A stretch of 64,000 nt of DNA from Circinella umbellata (Eukaryota; Mucoromycota; Mucoromycetes; Mucorales; Lichtheimiaceae): contig JAIWNF010000011.1 in assembly GCA_025093555.1 (NCBI GenBank), forward strand, positions 248,001 through 312,000, in the 5' to 3' direction. Each line of letters starts with the position of its first letter. Within the stretch, counting starts at the first letter, position 1. Positions 56,301-64,000 of this stretch are shown one piece after another. The notes beneath the pieces are model-generated. The model did not search any database. It worked only from the letters and a program-made list of their open reading frames with translations, and had not been told where the DNA came from. A program made the position numbers and the translations under genes.

Positions 56301-59300
56301 CTATGGTTGAGCATAAGTTGCTCGAAGTTGGTAAAATGCTGTTTGATAACTTCCAAGCATATGATCTTCTATGCAAGATTTTGTGATAAACATTTCGTTC
56401 GATATCGAATGGTAACCGACATGAGCTGTAAATTTGGATCTGGTAGCACCAGGTATCTTTTTAGAGACTTCTTTGGCCTTGGATTTTGCTTTTTTACCCA
56501 ATCGACGACGACGACTAATTTTTCTCCAGGATACCATGGTGGATGTACGTGAAGGACTCGCTGCAGTTGAATTAAACACTCGATGTTCACGTGTTCGACG
56601 AATATATATAATATTTCCAGGAATGTATAGCTAAAATAGTATTGTATTATTGTTATTATTTCATATTTAGCTAACTTTATATATACTATTTTTTTTTGAA
56701 AGACAGGAAGAGAGCCAAATTTACTTACCAAAGGATATAGCTGATCAACACTCTTCACCATCTTATCACGACATTGTGTGAGAATTTTAAAGCAAATTTT
56801 ACGTGTGGCAGGATCTGTCATCACTTTATGCCAACCACCGAGTGTTTCATAGGCATCGATGGTATTCATGACCAACTCTTTAAGTTCCATGGCCGTACCA
56901 TATGATAATCGGCCGACAATATCATCTTGACAAATGAAGCTGTGAATATAGTCGTCGTACATATGATTTAGTTCATGAGAACTCAATGCTACAGGAGCAT
57001 AACTGTAACAATGTAGTCGAAAAGAAGGATTATTTGAAAGACGACGAAGAACATTCAGTTGTTCAGATACTAGCATAGTTAATAAACTAGCGGCTCCTCC
57101 ACCTAATGAATGACCCGTAATGATGAATGATGAGATTTCATCGCTATGATGATGGATATAACGGAATATTTGCGGAATAATATTGGTATAAAACCATTGA
57201 GCCGAGGCAAGCATACCAGCATGAACAAGACCGCCTTTGAATGGTTTATATTCGCAAACAAGATCAGTAATTGCATCATAAAGACTCTATTTTTTTGAGA
57301 TTAAAAAGAGAGAAATCAATGGTTAGTATTCTAAAAATCGTCAAATTTCAAACGGTACCTTTTTATTATCATTATCGTCGTTGTTTTACTTACCCAGGTA
57401 CCACGGATACTTAATACAATAGCTTTTCTAGACCGATCAATGGCAACATAATAACTAGGTTGAAATACGGCACCTTTTCGTAACCCATATTCATAACCTA
57501 GAAGATCTTCTGGATGTAAGTTTAAAAATCGAATAATGGCCAGTCTATTGGAACGTGGATGACGTGCTTCGCGTATATATTGTCCATACGATCCCAAGTA
57601 ACGAAGACCTCGCCAACCATATGCCATTAATGCGTAATCAAAATAATGACATGCTTCATCCATTAATGCACGATCATTAATGTCTCGACTGGGCGGTGGT
57701 CTAAATTAAAAATGTATTCAAGTCAGCATAAAAAAAAAAGACTTTTTCATTCCTTTTAAATACCTTGGTAATGATTTATAATAACGTTCCAAAATAATCA
57801 TGGCTTTCAATAAACGAAAACTTGTTACTTTAAATCCTTGACCCTAAAAAATTATATAATAAATAAATATCTATTCCTGATATGAAAGTGAACACTACTA
57901 CTTACAAAAGCATTAGCAAGTTTCATAATCGATCGAACCAAAGCACGTGTTTGGCTACTGACAACCAAACTAATCAGTCGATCGAATGCGGGATGAGCAA
58001 TAGCAACATCATCAAAAGAATCGCGCATCCATTGAGAAGCAAAATTTTTGTCACCAAAATTGACACTATCGATTATATGTCTTGCTTTTCGACTCGCCCC
58101 TTCTTTGATACGATCTCGCCGACGTTGCTTTTTTCGTCTCTTAAGCTTCTTTTTTTGTCCATGCTGTTGATCGGGTTGTTCGTATTTACCCTGTCCTTGT
58201 TTTTCTAAAGGTTCTTGGGGCCTTTTATCTGCTTCCACATAATCCGTTGAGGTTGCTTTTGTATGATCTTCTGTATCAGTTTGTTGAAAACCATAGCGCT
58301 GACCACGTGATGATTTAGGTATTATTGGAGTAAAAATGTTTTCTAACCATACAATATATGGATTGCGGTTCTTTTTTTTACTCGATTGCCCCTCCCCTTT
58401 TTGCTGCCGTTGCTGGCGTTGTTGCTCAGGTGGTAATGAGGTTGACGTTGACGGTACTGTCGATGACTGAGTCGGTTCTATACGTCGATTTCTTGATCGT
58501 TTGGGTACAGTTAAGCTTGATTCAGAACCAGGAACATGGGTATTCATAACTGCAGCCAGTTTTTTATGAAAAATTACATCGACAATATTTTCATCACGTG
58601 CAAGTTCTCCTCGACCATGCTGTGATGTAGGTTGTGTAGTGATGGATGGTTGTCTAGCTTCTTCTATTTCAGTTGATGTAGTCAATGTCCGATTGGATTT
58701 GGCACTAGGTTTACGACGAATTGAGGATATTGATAAAGATGAATCATTTTTGCATATATCAGATGTGATTGGAAAATCAACATCAGGGCGATAACTGACA
58801 CGTCGCATAGGTGGTGCAGGAAACATTCCAGTTTGATTAAATAATGAACTATCGTCAGGATTATCCGCATTGTTGTATGTATAGTGGCGGGGATTAGAAA
58901 TAACACTATTATTATTATTGTTGTTGTTTTTGCTGGTAGTGATGTCAAAGTCATTGTCGTCAGGAGAATTAGTAGTGGTAGTGGTAAGGAGAGGAGCTTG
59001 AATGTCTGAAGGTAGTTGATAGTGATAGCGAATGCGAATTTGAACTGAACCAATGAGCTTTTTACTGCTCAATCGGCCTGAAGCTTCTGCAAGAGATGCG
59101 AAGTTGGTATTAACGATTGTATGTCTGACATCTTCGGGTAAAGTTCGACTTGTACGATATTCATAAATAGGTAAAAATCTGCACATGAAATAATAAGAAC
59201 GGTTAAGAAACATGCATTTATGATGTAATGTAATTGCTGCCTTACGTTACAAAGATATCATCTTTTCCTTTAAGATTGGATAGTTTAAGTTTAGATTTGC

Positions 59301-59902
59301 CAACATGTTTCGTTTTTGATGGCCAATATTTACGTGTTTTTTCATACAAGTCAAGCTATTGTTATATGTTGTTATTTTTTTTTATTAACAATTTTCTATA
59401 GCAACGAAACAAAATGGCGTCAACGACCAACCGCAGTAACAGATAACTTACATCAATGGTATCAAAAAGTTGTGCGTGATAAGATACAACAAATACAAAG
59501 CCCTCATTCCAATCTCCTGTTGCTTGTGATGAACGTGATGAAAAGTATTGAGCTGAACCCATCTTAACTCTCATAATGGGTCTTTTATAAGGTGTATCTG
59601 TGCGTATATTAAGTAAATCCACCTATAAAATTGATTTTTTTTTTAAATTTTTTTTTTTCGCTTATTTGTAAAAAAAGAAAAGAAAAAAGGGCTACCTGAA
59701 GTTTACCAACAGGAAGATCAAGTTGATGACTTTGATAAAGATGCCATTCCTTTTTAATTTGGTGAATGTCGGGAACAGATAAAGTCCTTGCGTGAACCCA
59801 CGCTTGAGCGCGAGCAGGTGGTTTCTTTTTATGTATTAAATGGTAATTACTTTCAATAGTAAGAAAAGACGCGACTTGAGTCGAGTCACTACAAACGCTC
59901 AT
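56301..59902 (-). CDS. C2-domain class-3 lipase (sn-1 diacylglycerol-lipase-like)
   Basis: Eight exons, complement(56301..56630, 56729..57286, 57394..57700, 57764..57843, 57906..59178, 59246..59355, 59452..59622, 59696..59902), give 1011 residues. The N-terminal ~190 residues form a C2-like domain (WNEGFVFVV, then IGSVQIRIRYHY). A ~300-residue disordered linker follows, rich in Asn, Ser, Gln and Lys/Arg. The lipase domain covers about 590-1000: VLSIRGTW oxyanion region, GHSLGGG with nucleophile Ser776, acid CQDDIVGRLS, and a possible catalytic His in HVGYHSI or DHML near the C-terminus. The arrangement is that of fungal and animal DAG lipases, which release monoacylglycerol. Substrate choice and membrane association are inferred. 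The ATG at 59902 is the first in frame. Confidence 0.9.
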
Positions 59903-61743
59903 TGGTCAGTTATATAGGTCATAAAGGAAATGAAAGGAATGAATGTGAAAAAAACTATAGGAAGGAAGAAATTTCTCTAACTAAATGCAATGATCATGGA
60001 AGATTAAAATAAAAAAAACAGGGTGGGTTATAGGCAGCCACCACCCAGGTAGTAAATTTCGGGACGCCCGGGATTCGGTCGAATCATTTCCGGGTTAAAT
60101 CTTTTGTTCTCACCGGCATTACTTTTTGGCACAAGAGGTCAAAAATAAAAGGGGTTTGCATTTGTATGTAAAGATGAAGCAAAACCTTGTTACAGCTTGA
60201 AGTCGCGAATAATTTTAAACCTTTTTTCGTTGTGTTACGTTTCACAGATTATGAGCTTTAGGTAAACCTCATTGTTGGTAAGTTAACAACCAGGTTTTCT
60301 TTTATGATCTGTAACCATAAAATGCTTTTATTTTTTTCCACCCTAGATAAAGCGGAAGCTTAGTTATATAACCACTGATGGGCTATTAGCTCAAATTTCT
60401 TCATGATGATTTTCTCGTTATCATATTAATGATACGGCACATCATAAGCTTTGTTCTCTCTTTATTATTATTTGATAGTGCTACCAGAATGGATGGCTTC
60501 TACAAAATGGCAATTTGTTCAAATATCAAATAAGTTACTTTGTATTTTAGTTTTGGTTGTCTAGCAACTACTTGTAATTTGATGTTATTACCGATGATAT
60601 TATAACTGTTTTGAGCAGTAATTTATCAAGTAAAAAATGTATGCAATGTATAATAATAGCAACCAACAAAAATAAGAAAAGTGGCATCTATTAGCCTCCA
60701 GTTTATTAAAAAACATGTGACAATTAATATAGAAAAAAATGTTGTGCAAGATGGCATCACTGCTTTGAATAGTTGTAGCTTTACAGATATGATACATATA
60801 GTAAAACGTCTATAATATAATGAGGGTGTCTGAAACATCTTTGTTTGTTTGTGATATCTGATGATCAATAATTGTCGATGTATTATTATATTCACACGAG
60901 TAGTTACGACTGGTTTACTTGTCAACTTTGCAATATTATTGTAAATAATCCTGATAAGGAAACTAACCAAACATTGCTTCTCTTAAGGATATTGTGTTTA
61001 TAATTTGGTGAGAAGCATCCGACATGGTGCCATTCAATATTAAATGATTTTGTTATCATTTTGGTGGTGTGGGGTATGACTTGTTTATTTTTTTGGTATT
61101 ATCATTGATAATAAAAATAGTATATCATGATTTAGTTATCACTGAAGATAGGGGGATGTGATTCTACTATTACAAATGAAAACAGTCTTCTACATTTGAT
61201 ACAATATACCCATTTATAACGAGTTTTATAATTGGTTGCACGAGAATAATAGAATAGTACATGAGCTCCCGAAAATTATATTAAACCACCTCCTATATCT
61301 CTTGATATCCTTGGACACTGGCCATGTGCTGGACAACTCTGTCATTAAAAAAAAGATGATTTGTGTTTCAAACCCGGTAAAATATATAAAGCTTCACTAA
61401 TGGATGCAATAAAAGTGTCAGGAAATAGTGTGATATATATGATAAATATAAAGTTTTAAAAAAAAAGATAGAGGTGTTGAACATGTTGACAGATTTCATT
61501 TAATAGGGTCTAGGAAACAATATTACCAGTCAAATTGATGAACAAAAATATAAATGTAAGAGTTACCATTTATCATTTGGGTGAGATTTTTTTTGGTCTG
61601 GTTCTTTTATCATTGGGTTTAGTGGTGCCAAGTGTTTACGACCTAAATTTAGGTCGGAGCAAACTAAAAAAAAGTGCATATCAATCCTTCCCTTTCCTTT
61701 TCACTTCTTATTTTTTCTATACTTTTTTTTTTATTGATTAACC
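59903..61743. other. 1.8 kb intergenic
   Basis: Between the lipase start (minus) and the four-TM gene (plus), so both promoters lie here. Frames at 60600-60970 (minus) and 61535-61741 (plus) are AT-rich hydrophobic frames without support. A short GC-richer patch around 60020-60110 is of unknown nature. Confidence 0.5.
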
Positions 61744-62656
61744 ATGAAATGTTGTTTTTGCATTAATCTAAGGTAATTCATTTAATCGATAAGGTTTATA
61801 TACAAATATATTAATATATATATTTATTTATATTAGAACGGCAACGTTGTTTTTGGCCGTTCTTGGGACTATAACCCATTTATATGGAGCACTCATTTTG
61901 ACCGCTATGAGTGACGAATTTGAGGATGGAGACAGTGGTACTGTCTTTGGTTTAACAATGTATTCTTATCTTTCCGGTTTGGCTTGTCTTGCTGGTGCTA
62001 TTGGTGTTATCAAGGTATAGGAGTATTATTATTATTATTATTTTGTAGAACATCAAACCGAATAAGTATATTATATATAACATACTAATGTTATTTATAA
62101 CTATTTTTTCGCAGCACAATGCCAAGCACCTCCGTCTCTTCTCGGGCTTTTATTGGGTAGATTTAGCACTCCATATGGTGTTCTCAGTAGCCAGTGCCTT
62201 TTTATTCTTCAGCATGCATAGCGAAGTTTGTGAACAAATTGTTCATGAAGCACCTAAAGATGAACCTATTGACATGGAAACTTGTGAAAGTGCATATATT
62301 GGTTCTGCTTGGGTGATTACAATTGCTATGGCTATTAACCTTCTTCTTAAGGTAAAGTACTAAATATCTTTTTCCTTTTTGCCATGGTGACTCTTTGGTT
62401 GGCGTTACTTTTAATGTATAAATGTTATTAATTTATCTTACCTTTTTTATCTTTTTATTTTTAGCTTCATTTTGCATTTGCCATTCATTCTTACATGCTT
62501 CAAGTTAAACAAGAAGAAAATCAAGAAGGATCATTCGTTCAACAAGAAGCTATTGTTGTCGGATATCCAGTCGCATCTCCTCCAGCATATAATGATGTCA
62601 AGAAGGAAGCTATTTTTGTCGCTGGTAAAGAATTCGTACCCAATGAAAAGAAATAA
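61744..62656 (+). CDS. four-TM membrane protein with PPxY motif
   Basis: Four exons (61744..61772, 61837..62014, 62115..62351, 62465..62656) give 211 residues. It starts MKCCFCINLR (Cys-rich, possible palmitoylation). Four hydrophobic helices lie at about 12-34, 48-69, 78-105 and 128-154. An acidic extracellular or lumenal loop EDGDSG follows TM1, and a Cys-containing loop (EVCEQIV and METCESA) lies between TM3 and TM4, as in tetraspan-type proteins. The cytosolic tail has PPAY (187-190), a PPxY motif of the kind bound by Nedd4/Rsp5 ubiquitin ligases. Fold superficially resembles MARVEL or tetraspan proteins; I cannot name the family. Function unknown. Confidence 0.75.
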
Positions 62657-63271
62657 AATAAATTGGGTCTCCGTTACCAGAAACCCACTTGTTTTTATAG
62701 TCAGAAAAAAATTTTCTTTATTTCTTTTTACTATAAATAATCATTTTCTACTGTTTTTACCTTTTTACAACTTGGATTTGTTTTCTTTTATATACTTTTT
62801 GTATGGGTAAGTTTCTATGTATTTCTTTTTCAATATATAAGATAAAAACGTTTAGTTCGAAATGATGTAAATTCTTATGAATTTCTTCACATGATATATA
62901 ATGATTCTACTTGACACCTGATCGAAAAACGTTTTTTTCTTTTTATATTTTTCATGTTTAATCCACTTGGAACTTTTTATACTGACTTTTGCTTTGTTTT
63001 TTTTTTTAAAAAAAAAGATTTTTAGGGGACTTTTTCCTTTTTATAATTCCACATTCATATATAAAATAAACAAAAACAAAATTTTTTGAAATGAAATAAA
63101 ATATATATAAAATCAAAATATCTTTTTTTTTTTTTCTTTTGTTTTAATCGTTGGGGAAAATGAGAAAAATATAATAACAAGAGAAAAAAATATGAGAGTG
63201 ATGGCTTTTTTTTTAAAAAAGGGGCAAGTCGTTGTTGTTATGGGATGTGAGAGAAAATTTTTTCTTTCTTT
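62657..63271. other. convergent 3' spacer
   Basis: 615 AT-rich bases between the stop codons of the four-TM gene and the RGG-protein gene. T-runs at 62999 and 63124. No gene seen. Confidence 0.55.
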
Positions 63272-63907
63272 TTATGCTCCTAAAGTGGGGAATGCACTTG
63301 CATCTGAAAGGTTGACATTCATATTTAAACCTCTTCCTCTTCCACCCCTTCCACCTCTTCCTCCCCGTCCACCACGACCTCTGCCACCTCGTCCACCACC
63401 ACGACCTCCACGTTCAGGTCGATGAGGTGGGTGTTCAATGTCAATGTAAACTTTTTCCTTTTTGTTCTTGGTTTTCTGTTTTTGTGTGACTTCTTTACCA
63501 CCAAAATAAACATCGTCTTCCTTATTAAGTGGAATGGCGTTTTTCCATTCGGAATCATCCACACCTTCATTGGCTTGACGTGCTTCAGGAAGACTGAATC
63601 GACCATCACGTCTGGCAGCTTGATTTGACTGATATTCTTCCAGGGTCTTAGTCTCAGGCTCCGCAGGTGTGGCCGTGCCCGATCCAGCTTGGCCTTCGGC
63701 TGCTGGGTCGTCGGGAGACAATGTATCATGCGCACTGAAAAAAAAAAAAGATTGGAAAAATATAAGTATGCCTCTCCCACCCCATCAACCGCATGGGTTA
63801 ATTTTCCTTTAATATTATTCTTATGAAAAAGAAAAAATGTAACATACGCATCCCATTGGGAAGTTTCTGGGTTACCCCATCCTTGATTAATTTTCTTTTC
63901 ATTGTCA
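63272..63907 (-). CDS. Stm1/SERBP1-like RGG mRNA-binding protein, partial (5' end outside)
   Basis: Two visible exons, complement(63272..63734, 63848..63907). The reading frame enters through an acceptor at 63907, so the start and first exon or exons lie to the right of the window. Visible protein, 173 residues: INQGWGNPETSQWD, then a Pro/Glu/Thr-rich acidic stretch, KTLEEYQ, a DDSEWKNAIPLNKEDD segment, an RGG/GRG-rich box, and the ending NLSDASAFPTLGA. This is the hyaluronan/mRNA-binding (Stm1/SERBP1) layout. In yeast and animals the family binds the 80S ribosome and inhibits or protects it during stress. The RGG box is a methylation and RNA-binding site. Function here is inferred from family. 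Confidence 0.85.
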
Positions 63908-64000
63908 CTGAAATAATTATGTTAGCAAACTTGTTTTCTTTTTCTTTTTCCATTTCTTTTTGTTTTTGTTTTGTTTTGTATGTTCAATAAAGAAAAATAA
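63908..64000. other. intron of the Stm1/SERBP1-like gene
   Basis: The 93 bases up to the window edge lie upstream of a splice acceptor (TAATTATTTCAG on the minus strand). They belong to an intron, or to the intron and part of the next exon, of the gene that continues outside. No donor is identified inside the window. Confidence 0.5.

Overview
This is a 64 kb eukaryotic window, AT-rich, with genes broken by many short GT-AG introns. It most likely comes from a filamentous fungus of the Mucoromycota (Mucorales-like). That assignment rests on base composition, intron style and the gene set: a Kre9-like wall protein, a split-type arginine CPSase large subunit, a formin, a fungal caleosin and a gp78-like E3. 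I could not test it by database search. Exons were joined by hand from in-frame GT-AG (one GC-AG) boundaries, and phases were checked exon by exon.

Layout, left to right. 0.7-1.6 kb (-): Kre9/Knh1-like GPI protein. 4.7-8.6 kb (-): carbamoyl-phosphate synthase large subunit (CPA2 type) with a presequence-like N-terminus. 9.0-9.5 kb: foldback element with TA target duplication. 10.5-16.5 kb (+): complete Diaphanous-type formin (17 exons). 16.8-18.7 kb (+): AMFR/gp78-like membrane RING E3, facing TIM9 (19.0-19.6 kb, -). 20-31.5 kb: gene-poor, repeat-rich interval. It holds a stand-alone WWE-domain ORF, a decayed coiled-coil ORF, a possible short secreted peptide, a non-autonomous hAT-like element with exact 8-bp target duplication, an intron-bearing tRNA-Tyr and a degenerate LTR-retroelement-like remnant. 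31.5-32.5 kb (+): basic Ser/Pro-rich protein. 34.1-37.0 kb (-): USP12/46-type deubiquitinase. 38.5-40.0 kb (-): coiled-coil protein with a CxxC pair. 40.6-42.6 kb (+): secreted multicopper oxidase. 43.8-48.7 kb (+): a caleosin fused to about 1,230 residues of repeats. 49.3-51.1 kb (-): PP2C phosphatase, divergent from MED22 (51.4-52.0 kb, +). 52.3-55.3 kb (-): ABCB10/Mdl1-like mitochondrial ABC half-transporter. 56.3-59.9 kb (-): C2 plus class-3 lipase (DAG-lipase-like). 61.7-62.7 kb (+): four-TM protein with a PPxY motif. 63.3 kb to past the right edge (-): Stm1/SERBP1-like RGG protein, 5' end outside the window.

The genes do not form one pathway. They are housekeeping and cell-biology genes: arginine synthesis, actin nucleation, ER-associated ubiquitination and deubiquitination, mitochondrial protein import, mitochondrial ABC transport, Mediator, lipid metabolism and cell wall. 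They are separated by an accessory, transposon-littered block at 20-31.5 kb. The most unusual object is the caleosin-repeat fusion: an ordinary caleosin module of about 200 residues encoded by seven exons, followed within one 3.7 kb exon by about 30 degenerate copies of a short hydrophobic Leu-x-Gly-(Val/Leu/Ile) motif.
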